From assembly GCA_963709505.1 (NCBI GenBank), contig CAVPXC010000002.1, positions 62,001-126,000 on the forward strand: a stretch of DNA of 64,000 nt, read 5' to 3'. How positions within the stretch are numbered: position 1 is the stretch's first letter; each line of letters starts with the position of its first letter. Shown piece after piece: positions 52,325-61,615 of the stretch. The notes beneath the pieces were generated by a model. The model was not told where the DNA came from. It ran no database searches and saw only the letters and a program-made list of their open reading frames with translations. This DNA is from CAVPXC01 sp963709505. GTDB taxonomy: Bacteria; Chloroflexota; Anaerolineae; JAAEKA01. The position numbers and the translations under genes are program-made.

Positions 52325-53548
52325 GCCAACATGCTCGTGAAACCCGCGTCCGGATTTCTTACCCAGATGGCCGGCGCGGACTTTGGTCTTCAACAGCTGA
52401 GCCGGGCGGAATCGCTCGCCGCCCCAGGGCTCATTCAGCATTTTCTCCAGGCCCTCCAGCACCACGTCCAGTCCGTACTCATCGGCGATGGCCAGCGGGC
52501 CCATGCGCTCGCCCTTGTACGTCATACCGGTGCCGGCGATCATGGCCATGTCGATATCAGGAACCGAGGCAATGTGTTCCTGAACGATCAAGGCGGCCTC
52601 GTTGATCATGGGAAAGACCAGGCGCTCGACCGAAAACTCGCCGCGGGCGATGCCCTCGGCCTGGATTTTGGCGATCATCTCCTTGACTGGTGCATCGGTC
52701 TGGTCGCCGTAGCCGTAGAATCCGGCACTGACCTTCTCGCCGTAACGGCCGGCCTCCATGAGCCGCTTGAGGATCTCGGGCGACTCGAAGCGCGGGCCGT
52801 ATTCGCTGGCCATGTAGGTGCCCGCGTGCGCGCTGACGTCGATACCCATGAAGTCCAGTAGTGTGAACGGCCCCATGGGCATGCCGAACTCCACCATCGC
52901 CTCGTCGATCTCGCCGGCCGTCGCCGCGCCTTCCTGCAGGGCCATCATCGATTCGCCGAGATACGGTGCCAGGAGACGGTTGACTAGAAAGCCTGGGCAT
53001 TCCTGCACCACCACGGCGATCTTGCGCAGGCTCTCGGCAAACTGGACGGTGTCGTTGACGACTTCCTGTGGCGTATCCAGGCCGGGGATGACCTCGACCA
53101 GCTTCATGACGTGGGCCGGGCTAAAGAAGTGCATGCCGACGGTGCGCTCCGGCCGGCCGCCCTTGTGTCCCAACTCCGAGATGCTCAGCGCCGAGGTGTT
53201 GCTGGCGAAAATCGCAGTCTCAGGAGCCACCTTTCCAAGTTCCTCAAAGACCTTGACCTTAAGGGCCATCTTCTCGGGGACAGCTTCGATGATGAAGTCG
53301 GCGTCTTCAAAGGAATCGTAGTCCAGGGTGAACTCGATCAGGTCCATCTTATCCCGCAGCTCGCCGGCGGTCATTTTGCCCTTGTCGACACGGCCCTGAA
53401 AGATTTCTCGGATGTGCTCTTCAGCCTTCTTGAGCATGCCCGGGTCAACATCCTTGACCACCACGGGCAACCCGCTGAAGCTGATGACCTGGGCGATCTC
53501 AGCGCCCATGAACCCGGCGCCGACGACGCCTGCTTTGAATATGTACAT
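52319..53548 (-). CDS. 3-hydroxyacyl-CoA dehydrogenase
   Basis: The 409-aa protein has an NAD-binding Rossmann motif AGVVGAGFMGAEIAQVI, the catalytic His in GMHFFSPAHVMKLVEVI, and Glu in QECPGFLVNRLLAPYL. Two tandem C-terminal 3HCDH domains (about 185-285 and 310-400) match the FadB/FadN type without the hydratase half. It oxidises 3-hydroxyacyl-CoA with NAD. The start follows GAGGTGAGCA. Confidence 0.94.
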   Translation of the reverse strand: MYIFKAGVVGAGFMGAEIAQVISFSGLPVVVKDVDPGMLKKAEEHIREIFQGRVDKGKMTAGELRDKMDLIEFTLDYDSFEDADFIIEAVPEKMALKVKVFEELGKVAPETAIFASNTSALSISELGHKGGRPERTVGMHFFSPAHVMKLVEVIPGLDTPQEVVNDTVQFAESLRKIAVVVQECPGFLVNRLLAPYLGESMMALQEGAATAGEIDEAMVEFGMPMGPFTLLDFMGIDVSAHAGTYMASEYGPRFESPEILKRLMEAGRYGEKVSAGFYGYGDQTDAPVKEMIAKIQAEGIARGEFSVERLVFPMINEAALIVQEHIASVPDIDMAMIAGTGMTYKGERMGPLAIADEYGLDVVLEGLEKMLNEPWGGERFRPAQLLKTKVRAGHLGKKSGRGFHEHVGW

Positions 53549-53564
53549 TGCTCACCTCGTGTCT

Positions 53565-53682
53565 TGTAACCTAACTCGTAACCCGTAACTCGTAACCCGG
53601 AAGCCGGAACGGAATACCCGCATTAAGGATGTCCTCCGGATTCCGGGTTACGTATTACGCATTACGCATTACGCATTACGCT
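53565..53682. repeat. Fold-back of CGTAACC / GTTACG units
   Basis: AACTCGTAACCCGTAACTCG units at 53572-53598 face GGGTTACGTATTACGC and three ATTACGC copies at 53643-53682. It fills the thiolase to dehydrogenase gap. Confidence 0.82.
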
Positions 53683-53696
53683 TGCGATTCTGACGC

Positions 53697-54908
53697 CTAG
53701 GCGCTCAGGTTCTCCAAAATCATCGCACCGCCCTGCCCGCCGCCGACGCACATGGTGACCATGCCGTACTTGTGCCCTTCGCGCTCCATCTCGCCCATCA
53801 TGGTGATCGCGAGCTTGATCACGGTAGCGCCGATGGGATGGCCTAGGGCAATGCCGCCTCCCAGCGGGTTGACTTTCTTCCAGTCCCAGTTGTAGCCCTG
53901 GCGCTGCATCTCGATAGCGCAGGACATCACCTGGGCGGCGAAGGCCTCGTTCAGCTCGATGACGCCCATGTCGTCCAGGCTCAGCCCCGCCTTTTTCAGG
54001 GCCTTGGGCATGGCATAGGCCGGGCCAATGCCCATGTAGGCCGGGTCCACGCCGACGAACGAATAGCTGACGATGCGGGCGCGGGGCTTGAGACCCAACT
54101 CGACCGCTCGATCGGCCGTTGTGACGATCACCGCCGCCGCCGCGTCGTTCAAGGGACAGGCATTGGCCGGGGTGACGGTGCCGTTCTTCTTGAAGACCGT
54201 CGGATAAAGAGCGGCTTTGCTGACGGTCAAGGTGGGGTTGACGCCTTCGTCCTGGGACACCACCTCGCGCGCCACTTCCTGGCCGCCTACCCGCTTGACG
54301 ATCTCCACCGGCACGATCTCGTCCTTGAATTTGTCCATGCGCTGAGCCTTAAAGGCCTTCTTGTGGCTCTCGACCGCGTATTTGTCCTGCTCCTCACGGG
54401 TGATCTCGTAGCGCTCGGCCAGGTTCTCCGCCGTGGCGCCCATGATCAAGCCGCAGACCGGATCGGTCAATGCTTCCCAGATTCCGTCGGTCAGCTCGCC
54501 GTGGCGCAATTTGAGGCCCCAGCGGGCGCCCTTGACGAGATAGGGCGCGTTGCTCATGCTCTCGGTGCCGCCGATCAGGTACAGGTCGCCTTCACCCGAT
54601 GCCACGGCCCGATAGCCGCTGATGATGGCCTCCATGCCGCTTGCGCAGTTGCGATGCACGGTGTAGCCCGGCACATGCTGCGGCACGCCTGCCATGAGTC
54701 CGAGGACGTGGCCGATGTTGGCTGCTTCCGAAGGCTGGCCCGCACATCCGACGATCACCTCTTCGAACAGCGCCGGATCAACTCCCGTCCGGTCGATAAG
54801 GGTCTTGAGCGCCAGGACGCCCAGGTCCACCGCGGACTTGGCACGCAGTGCGCCGCCATGGGAGCCGGTCGGCGTGCGAACTCCTCCGACAATTACGATG
54901 TCCTTCAT
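53697..54908 (-). CDS. Acetyl-CoA C-acyltransferase (thiolase)
   Basis: The 403-aa thiolase begins MKDIVIVGGVRTPTGSHGG after AAGGAG. The acylated Cys88 is in VHRNCASGMEAI, the base His in GGGIALGHPIGATVIKL and the second Cys in TMCVGGGQGGAM. It either cleaves 3-ketoacyl-CoA or condenses acetyl-CoA. It is the first gene of the beta-oxidation train. Confidence 0.94.
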   Translation of the reverse strand: MKDIVIVGGVRTPTGSHGGALRAKSAVDLGVLALKTLIDRTGVDPALFEEVIVGCAGQPSEAANIGHVLGLMAGVPQHVPGYTVHRNCASGMEAIISGYRAVASGEGDLYLIGGTESMSNAPYLVKGARWGLKLRHGELTDGIWEALTDPVCGLIMGATAENLAERYEITREEQDKYAVESHKKAFKAQRMDKFKDEIVPVEIVKRVGGQEVAREVVSQDEGVNPTLTVSKAALYPTVFKKNGTVTPANACPLNDAAAAVIVTTADRAVELGLKPRARIVSYSFVGVDPAYMGIGPAYAMPKALKKAGLSLDDMGVIELNEAFAAQVMSCAIEMQRQGYNWDWKKVNPLGGGIALGHPIGATVIKLAITMMGEMEREGHKYGMVTMCVGGGQGGAMILENLSA

Positions 54909-55250
54909 TAGAAAACGCTCCTTGCCTCGAGGTAGGATCAGCGCAGACCTCTGTCGCGCTGCTGGATGGAACCATCGATCAGCTTGCTGGCGGAGCCGGC
55001 ATAGCTAGAAATGAAAACGGCCTGCGGTATGCAGCGCAACGCGCGCCGGTTGGCAGGCCAGGTCCGAGTCTCGAATTTGGCTTTTGACGGGTGGATCGAC
55101 AGCGATCACGAAATGCAAACATGTCTCGCCTTTGGATAAACAACCCAGGGAGTGTTTAAGCGGCGCCTTATGCCGCAGTGCGTCAAAGAGATTGTACACG
55201 GATCGCTCGGATTTGGCAAAACCAATGGTGCGGTGCGTCATGGGGTTTGG

Positions 55251-55411
55251 TGGAGCAAGGAGCAAGGAGTGAGGAGTGAGGAGTGATGAATGATGAGCAG
55301 AGGACGGAGAGGAAACATGGCCAAGATACGACCAATAACGCCGCTTCTCGCTACGCACCCATGATTCCTGATTCATCACTCCTCACTCCTCACTCCTCAC
55401 TCCTCACTCCA
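55251..55411. repeat. Fold-back of GGAGTGA/TCACTCC units between thiolase and mutL
   Basis: AGGAGTGAGGAGTGAGGAGT at 55265-55284 is answered by five CACTCCT copies at 55376-55411, with GATGAATGATGAG and GATTCATCAC parts also pairing. The remaining gene-free DNA (54912-55250) shows no gene or clear promoter. Confidence 0.82.
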
Positions 55412-55439
55412 CTCTGCGTTATGCGTTCAAGCCGCAATA

Positions 55440-55448
55440 TGGTAGAAT
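55440..55448 (+). promoter_or_regulatory. Extended -10 giving a leaderless mutL mRNA
   Basis: TGGTAGAAT is an extended -10 whose last base is 6 nt before the mutL ATG at 55455. There is no ribosome site. Confidence 0.55.
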
Positions 55449-55454
55449 CAATGT

Positions 55455-57395
55455 ATGTCGATCCGTGTTCTATCTTCAGAGGTAGCCAGTCGTATCGCCG
55501 CCGGCGAGGTGGTGGAACGGCCCGCGTCCGCGGTCAAGGAGCTGATTGAGAACAGTCTGGACGCCGGAGCAGATGAAGTGCGCGTGGAATTGCGCGAAGG
55601 CGGCCGGCGGTTGCTGCGGGTGATCGACAACGGCCAAGGGATTCCTGCATCTGACGCGTTGTTGGCGTTCGAGCGCCATGCCACCAGCAAGCTGACCGAG
55701 GCCGACGACCTGGAGCACATCCGAACGCTTGGCTTCCGCGGCGAGGCCCTGGCCTCGATCGCCTCGGTGTCCCAAGTAACCATGTTGACGCGCCATGCCG
55801 GCGAGCCGGTCGGCACGAGTTTGCACATCGAAGGCGGGCGTCTGGTCACACAGGAGCCGAAGGGCGGCCCACCCGGCACGATCGTCAGCGTCGAGCACCT
55901 CTTCTACAATGTGCCTGCCCGCTTGAAGTTTCTGCGGCAGGCTGCCACTGAGGCCGGTCATATCGTCGAGACCGTACAGCGCTTTGCCATGGCTTTCCCC
56001 GAACGTCGCTTCAGCCTGGTGTCGGACAACCGGCTGGCCTTTCAGTCCACCGGCAGCGGTCGCTTGCACGACGTGCTGGTCAAGGTCTGGGGGCTGGACA
56101 ATGCCCGGCAATTGGTCCCGGTGGGCGGGGAAGAGATCGATGCTGAGGCTATCCCCACTATCGACGACCAGAGTGTGCCTCGGGTGCATGGATATGTGGG
56201 GCTGCCGTCGCTGAGCCGGTCGAATCGCAATCACATCCTGCTCTTTCTGAACCGCCGGCTGATCCAGGATCGCACGCTGACTTTTGCCGTCACGGAGGCG
56301 TACCGCAACCGGCTGATGGTGGGCCGCTACCCTTTGGCCGTGTTGATGATCGATATCGATCCGGCCTGGGTGGATGTCAACGTGCACCCGGCCAAGTCCG
56401 AGGTGCGTTTTCGTGACGAACGAGCTGTCTTCAGGGCAGTGCAGAAGGCTGTGGTGGCAACGCTCAACCTTCATGCGCCTGTCCCGGAACTGCGCCCGGA
56501 GGGGCTGTCGTGGACGACGCCCGGCTGGGCCGAGCGCCGGCAGGCCATCCTGAACGCCGGCCAGGCGCTGCAACAGCCGTTCGACCTGGGCCGGGCACAG
56601 GTTGGGCCTGCATGGAACCCGATTTGGCCTGAGAAGACAGGCGCCAGTTCAGCAGAGAACGGTTCCAGCCTTCACGTTGACCTCGCAGCGCAGCAGGAAA
56701 TAGGACCGGAAAGCGCTCCAGCCTTACCAGAGCCGGCAGAGCGATCGGAGTCCACGACCGACACCAATCTACCAAGCCCCAATTCCCAGTCTACCAATCC
56801 CCCGTCTGCCGACATCCTCCCCATGCTCCGCGTCGTCGGTCAGATGGGTGCGACGTACATCATCGCCGAGGGGCCCGATGGGATGTATCTGGTCGACCAA
56901 CACGCCGCACACGAGCGCATCCTTTTCGAGCAGATGCTCGGCGAGCAGGCCGGCGGCGGTGTGGCACAGCAGGCGCTGCTCGAGCCGTTGGTTTTCGAGG
57001 CCGGCTCAGGGTATGCGGGGCTGGTGGGCGAGTATGCTAACGGCCTGGCCGCGGCTGGCTTCGGGTTGGAGCCCTTCGGCAGCGACACCTGGCTGGTGCG
57101 TGCGGTTCCGGCCGTCTTTGGCCGTTCCGACCCCCGCCGGGCGCTCGAGGAGACTCTGGAAGGTATCGCCGATGGTCGCGACCTGGTAGGCGAGACGAAA
57201 GAGGCGGCGCTGGTGGCCGTGATCTGCAAGCGTGCGGCGATCAAGGGCGGGCAGGCGTTGGGCCTGGACGAGATGCGCCGCCTGCTGCGCCAGCTCGAAG
57301 CCTGCCAAAGCCCCGGCTCCTGCCCCCACGGCCGGCCGACGATGTTGGTGTTGAGCACGATGCAACTCGAGCGAGAGTTTGGACGCCGAGGATAG
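55455..57395 (+). CDS. mutL: DNA mismatch repair protein MutL (endonuclease type)
   Basis: The 646-aa protein has the GHKL ATPase (KELIENSLDAGAD, IDNGQGI, GFRGEAL at 93-99) and a C-terminal zinc endonuclease domain with DQHAAHERILFE, ICKRAAIKGG and CPHGRPT. The latter motifs mark MutL proteins that nick DNA themselves, as in bacteria without MutH. The linker (about 390-450) is low in complexity and contains TNLPSPNSQSTNPPS, encoded by the same CCAATCTACCAA unit that forms intergenic fold-backs. The message is probably leaderless. Confidence 0.96.
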   Translation: MSIRVLSSEVASRIAAGEVVERPASAVKELIENSLDAGADEVRVELREGGRRLLRVIDNGQGIPASDALLAFERHATSKLTEADDLEHIRTLGFRGEALASIASVSQVTMLTRHAGEPVGTSLHIEGGRLVTQEPKGGPPGTIVSVEHLFYNVPARLKFLRQAATEAGHIVETVQRFAMAFPERRFSLVSDNRLAFQSTGSGRLHDVLVKVWGLDNARQLVPVGGEEIDAEAIPTIDDQSVPRVHGYVGLPSLSRSNRNHILLFLNRRLIQDRTLTFAVTEAYRNRLMVGRYPLAVLMIDIDPAWVDVNVHPAKSEVRFRDERAVFRAVQKAVVATLNLHAPVPELRPEGLSWTTPGWAERRQAILNAGQALQQPFDLGRAQVGPAWNPIWPEKTGASSAENGSSLHVDLAAQQEIGPESAPALPEPAERSESTTDTNLPSPNSQSTNPPSADILPMLRVVGQMGATYIIAEGPDGMYLVDQHAAHERILFEQMLGEQAGGGVAQQALLEPLVFEAGSGYAGLVGEYANGLAAAGFGLEPFGSDTWLVRAVPAVFGRSDPRRALEETLEGIADGRDLVGETKEAALVAVICKRAAIKGGQALGLDEMRRLLRQLEACQSPGSCPHGRPTMLVLSTMQLEREFGRRG

Positions 57396-57406
57396 GAGAG
57401 GTAATC

Positions 57407-57640
57407 ATGCAAGCCGTACAACGAGTTGGCCTGGAAGAGGCCATGACGCACTTGCTTGACCTGATCAACGCTGCCATGCGCGGTGAGGACGTAGTCATTG
57501 TCAAGGACGAGCGCTCGATGGTCAAGCTCGTTCCCATGCTGCTCAAGCCTGGCCGACGGGCGGGCAGCGCCAAAGGGATGATCAAGATGGCGGATGATTT
57601 CGACGAACCGCTTGAGGATTTTGGCGAGTACATGCCATGA
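57407..57640 (+). CDS. Phd/YefM-type antitoxin
   Basis: The ATG at 57407 follows GGAGAGG, 12 bp after mutL. The 77-aa protein shows an N-terminal dimerisation/DNA-binding fold (VGLEEAMTHLLDLINAAMRGEDVVIVKDERSMVKLVPM) and an acidic C-terminal tail (ADDFDEPLEDFGEYMP) typical of antitoxins that cover a PIN toxin. The next reading frame overlaps by 4 nt (ATGA) and begins like a PIN toxin. Confidence 0.8.
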   Translation: MQAVQRVGLEEAMTHLLDLINAAMRGEDVVIVKDERSMVKLVPMLLKPGRRAGSAKGMIKMADDFDEPLEDFGEYMP

Positions 57641-57753
57641 AGGTTCTTCTTGACACCCCTGCTTTTCTCCGGTTCATCGATGGTAGCCCGAAACTGAGCG
57701 CTTTGGCCTGCTCGGTGATTGAGGATGGGTGGGAAGCATTGCGATGCCAGTGA
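57637..57753 (+). pseudogene. Truncated PIN-domain (VapC-like) toxin
   Basis: The ATG overlaps the antitoxin stop (ATGA). The 38 residues MKVLLDTPAFLRFIDGSPKL then SALACSVIEDG are the start of a VapC/PIN ribonuclease, with the first catalytic Asp6, then a stop at 57753. All later acidic residues are missing. A restriction gene begins within its last bases, so insertion or deletion of that locus probably removed the toxin. The antitoxin may remain as an orphan. Confidence 0.75.
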
Positions 57754-58701
57754 ACTCGAATAAGCTCGAGCGATGGAAGACAGATATCACCCAGTCGGTG
57801 GACTTCTACAACGACTGGTTTATGAGTTTTGCACCCAAAGCGTATCGCGACAGTCGAAGTGCGGCGACTGAACACGTGATGCGTGCTCTACGCCAGACCA
57901 GCAACATGACGAATCTAGCGCCAGAAGTGCTACGCACGGATCCGTCCGTCCTGGTCGTGCTGCGAATGACTACCGCTCCACCGCTTGCCAGGGACCGTCT
58001 GATTGGTTTGGCAGGTGTATCCCCAAATCTGGTGCGAAGCATGGAGATGCTGCGCCAGGTTCCACGGATCAACTCGGAGGCGCGAACCACGACGGAGCTG
58101 AAGCGAATAGGCGAGGTCGTGCTACGCTTGATAGACGAAGACATCTTCCCTTGGCTTAAGCTCAGGTGATACACCCTCCGATCAGGACGTGTACCGCGCT
58201 GCAACGGTCGTTGCGGATCGCTACTGCGGAGCCGTGGCCGATCCGATTATCCGTAACGCTCAAGAGAAGCGTCAATTGGATGCACTGAGGGACTGGTTGG
58301 AGAGTCGTGGATACAGACTTTTGGAGGACAGCCAAAGGACAGATTTTCGAAAAATACCGCAGGGAACCTTTGGGTTTCGCGTTAATGTGCCCATCCAGCA
58401 AGGCTCGAGACAAGTGAACATCCCAATCGATGCGGTAGTCATGCGACATCACCCCCAGCCAGGCAAGTTGCCGTTGCTGATTGAAGCAAAGTCAGCCGGG
58501 GACTTCACAAATCCGAACAAACGTCGCAAGGAGGAAGCCACTAAGATCAGCCAACTACGTGCCACGTACGGCCAAGGATTGCGTTTCATTCTGTTCCTAT
58601 GTGGCTATTTCGACAGCGGATATTTGAGTTATGAGGCCGCAGAGGGGATTGACTGGGTTTGGGAGCACCGCATTGGTGATTTTGCGGAGTTTGGATTGTA
58701 G
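57744..58701 (+). pseudogene. XamI-type restriction endonuclease, one +1 frameshift
   Basis: From ATG 57744 the protein reads MPVNSNKLERWKTDITQSVD through RTTTELKRIGEVVLRLIDEDIFPWL. Near 58155-58165 one extra base moves the frame to SGDTPSDQDVYRAATVVADR, and it continues to DWVWEHRIGDFAEFGL and the stop at 58701. A likely nuclease core is IPIDAVVMRH then LPLLIEAKSAGDF (PD-ExK-like Asp...Glu-x-Lys). The repaired length is about 318 aa. The prototype XamI recognises GTCGAC; specificity here is inferred. A methyltransferase follows 45 bp later. Confidence 0.78.
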
Positions 58702-58746
58702 GCATGGAAATCTTCGAGATGGTACGTTTCCGCAAATGGAAATGAA

Positions 58747-60323
58747 ATGCAACGACTTGAGATCCAGCGACGCTTGGATGCGGCTAAGACTCAGGAGGAA
58801 CGCAACAAGTTAGGCCAGTTTGCCACTCCGACGGCCTTGGCGACTGAAATCTTAGCATGTGCCAGGGCGATGTTGCCACTGTCTGCACCGGTTCGATTTC
58901 TCGATCCGGCGCTTGGCACGGGGGCATTTTATTCGGCGTTGCTACGTGTGTTCCCCCCAGAGCAACTTGAGTCGGCACTCGGTTTTGAGATCGACCCACA
59001 CTACGGTCTTGAAGCCTTGTCGTTCTGGCAAGAAACTCCGCTACAGCTGAAGTTAGCTGATTTTACGCTGGCGAGACCACCAGAAACCGAGAGTGACAAG
59101 TTCAATCTGGTCATCTGCAATCCACCCTATGTCAGGCATCATCACATCGGCGTTTCGGAGAAGGTCAGGCTGCAGGTTGCCGTCAAAGAAGCCCTTGGCC
59201 GTCGATTAAGCGGGTTAGCCGGCCTATACTGCTATTTCATGTTGCTCTCGCATCAATGGATGACCGATGGTGGCCTCGCCGGCTGGTTGATTTCGTCTGA
59301 GTTCATGGACGTAAACTACGGTCATGAGATCAAGCGCTATCTGTTGGAAGAGGTCACACTCTTGCGCATTCATCGCTTCGACTTGGACGAGGTGCAGTTC
59401 CAGGATGCTATGGTATCTTCGGCGGTGGTTTGGTTTCGAAAGCAGCACCCTCCTGCTGACCATGAAGTCGTGTTTAGTTTTGGGGGCACGCTAGCCCAGC
59501 CCGCTGTTGAGAGACGGGTCTCTCCTGATCTCCTGCAAAGCACGCGCAAATGGACTGGAATACTGGGAACTGGATCGAGAGCATCATAGGCATAATGTTC
59601 CTAATCTCGAAGTTGGTCCAACGCTTTCTGACCTCTTCAGCGTAAAGCGAGGGATAGCAACTGGCGCCAACGACTATTTTGTGGTGACCAAAGAAAAGGC
59701 CGGTGATCTCGATCTTCCCTGGACGCTTCTTGAAGCCGATTTTGCCAAGTCCACGATTTTTGAAAGTCAATGAAATCCAGGCGGATGGCAATGGTAATCC
59801 AGTCCTCAGTCCTCAGTTGTTCCTGATCAACTGCAATTTGCCTTCGGAGCAAGTTGAGGCAGAATATCCTGCACTCTGGCGATATCTCGAGAGTGGCGTG
59901 GAACGCGGGCTAAGCCAGCGCTATCTTTGCGCCCATCGATCACCGTGGTATGCTCAGGAATACCGGCCGGCGCCTCCACTGCTTTGCACGTATATGGGAC
60001 GCCAGACTGGGGCCAACGGCACACCGTTTCGGTTCATTCTCAATCACTCAAAGGCAACGGCTGCAAACGTCTACCTCCTCTTGTACCCGAAACCAACTCT
60101 AGAGACTGAACTGACCAAGAATCCTGGTCTGTTGCGCTCGATCTGGCAGCAATTGAACCAGCTCGATCCCGAGACTCTCAAGGGTGAAGGGCGAGTGTAT
60201 GGCGGCGGTCTCCACAAACTCGAGCCGAACGAGTTGGCAAATGCCCCAATCGATGGTATTGCACAGCTTGTTCCCGGGGTTCTATCCCCATTCGGAAAAC
60301 AGCTATCGTTGTTTGCAGCATAG
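58747..60323 (+). pseudogene. XamI-type adenine-N6 DNA methyltransferase, two +1 frameshifts
   Basis: The first frame starts MQRLEIQRRLDAAKTQEERN, has KLGQFATPTALA, motif I FLDPALGTGAF (Asp53) and motif IV NLVICNPPYVRHHH (Asn125-Tyr128). Near 59560 it moves one base (WELDREHHRHNVPNLEVGP, SVKRGIATGANDYFVVTKEK), and near 59710 another base (RFLKPILPSPRFLKVNEI) to the stop at 60323. The repaired protein is about 525 aa, a gamma-class M.TaqI/Eco57I-like enzyme that protects host DNA. Two shifts in a gene needed next to an active nuclease suggest sequence errors or a dead system. Confidence 0.8.
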
Positions 60324-60473
60324 AGCGTGCAGCGAGTCGTGCGCCTGCACGAGCAGGTGGTAACTTATGACGTTCAGGAGTGTTAATAAGAAATCAAGGA
60401 TATCCAACCCGTGGCCAGGCCCATGCGAAGCAACATGGAATCCTGCCACAAATCACCATAAAGGAGTTGCACC

Positions 60474-61523
60474 GTGACCCCCATATCTACCACGCGTGAC
60501 GCCGCTGGTCCACGCAAAAACTGGCGCCAGATCGTGGCGAAATACCAGACTCCCGACATGCGCGCCAGCATGTGGCAACTGGTATCCTCTTTGGTCGCCT
60601 ATGTCGGCCTATTTGTGCTGATGTACTTCAGCCTGCAGGTATCGTACCTGCTCACCCTGCTGCTGGCCATTCCAGCCGCAGGCTTTATGGTGCGCATCTT
60701 CATTATCTTCCACGACTGCGGCCACCAGTCCTTCTTTGCCTCGCGCAAGCTGAACGACCTGGTAGGCGCTATCACCGGCGTCATCACCTTCACGCCGTAC
60801 TACCGTTGGCGACATGCTCACGCCATCCACCACGCCACAGCCGGCGACTTGGACCGTCGCCAGACAGGCGACATCTGGACGATGACCGTCGCTGAGTACC
60901 AGGCGGCGTCCAAGACCAAGCGGATCGTCTATCGCATCTATCGCAACCCGCTGATCATCTTCACCGTCGGCGCCTGGTTGAGCTTCTTGCTCTTCCAGCG
61001 CATTCCAATTTCGGAAAAGACCAAGCGCGAGCGTCTGAGCATCCTCTGGACTGACCTCGCTCTGCTGATGGTCTTCGTCGTTGCCGCCTTGACCATCGGT
61101 TTGGTCCCTTTCCTGTTGATTCTGCTGCCGGCCATGATGATCGGTACGTCGGCCGGTATCTGGCTGTTCTACGTCCAACATCAGTTTGACGGCGTCTACT
61201 GGGAGCGCCACCAGGAATGGGATTACGTCGATGCGGCCCTGAAAGGTAGCTCGTTCTATAAGCTGCCGCGGCTTCTGCAGTGGTTCTCAGGCAACATCGG
61301 CTTCCATCACATCCACCATCTGAGCCCGCGCATCCCGAACTACAAGCTGGAGAAGGCCTACAACGAAAACGAGCTGTTCCACGTCCAGCCGATCACTCTG
61401 CGCAGCGGTTTGCAGTCGCTTAAATTCCGGCTGTGGGATGAGGAGAATCATCGACTGGTTGGTTTCGGCTACCTGAAGACGCTGCCTGAATCGGCTCCGG
61501 TCGCATCAGGGTCACTCCGTTGA
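60474..61523 (+). CDS. Membrane fatty acid desaturase
   Basis: The GTG at 60474 follows AAGGAG by 7 nt and gives 349 aa. The three histidine boxes are HDCGH (80-84), HAIHH (116-120) and HHIHH (278-282), and four hydrophobic segments fall where the desaturase fold needs them. GFHHIHHLSPRIPNYKLEKAY is typical of delta-12/omega-6-like bacterial enzymes. It inserts a double bond in membrane acyl chains. An electron donor is not encoded nearby. Confidence 0.94.
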   Translation: MTPISTTRDAAGPRKNWRQIVAKYQTPDMRASMWQLVSSLVAYVGLFVLMYFSLQVSYLLTLLLAIPAAGFMVRIFIIFHDCGHQSFFASRKLNDLVGAITGVITFTPYYRWRHAHAIHHATAGDLDRRQTGDIWTMTVAEYQAASKTKRIVYRIYRNPLIIFTVGAWLSFLLFQRIPISEKTKRERLSILWTDLALLMVFVVAALTIGLVPFLLILLPAMMIGTSAGIWLFYVQHQFDGVYWERHQEWDYVDAALKGSSFYKLPRLLQWFSGNIGFHHIHHLSPRIPNYKLEKAYNENELFHVQPITLRSGLQSLKFRLWDEENHRLVGFGYLKTLPESAPVASGSLR

Positions 61524-61559
61524 GATACCACCTGGGTGGCCGCTAAGCCCCTGGTGTAG

Positions 61560-61595
61560 CGACTCGACTTGCCTCCGAGGGCAAGTCGAGTCGCG
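61560..61595. terminator. Perfect 15-bp hairpin after the desaturase gene
   Basis: GCGACTCGACTTGCC (61560-61574) pairs with GGCAAGTCGAGTCGC (61581-61595) over a 6-nt loop. No T run follows, so it may be a rho-dependent or processing hairpin. Confidence 0.45.
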
Positions 61596-61615
61596 CAACA
61601 AAAGCCGATTGTGGC

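Noticed and set aside
60609..61211. 200-codon frame antisense to the desaturase
   Set aside because: Composition mirrors the desaturase and no family motif is seen; all three histidine boxes support the plus strand.
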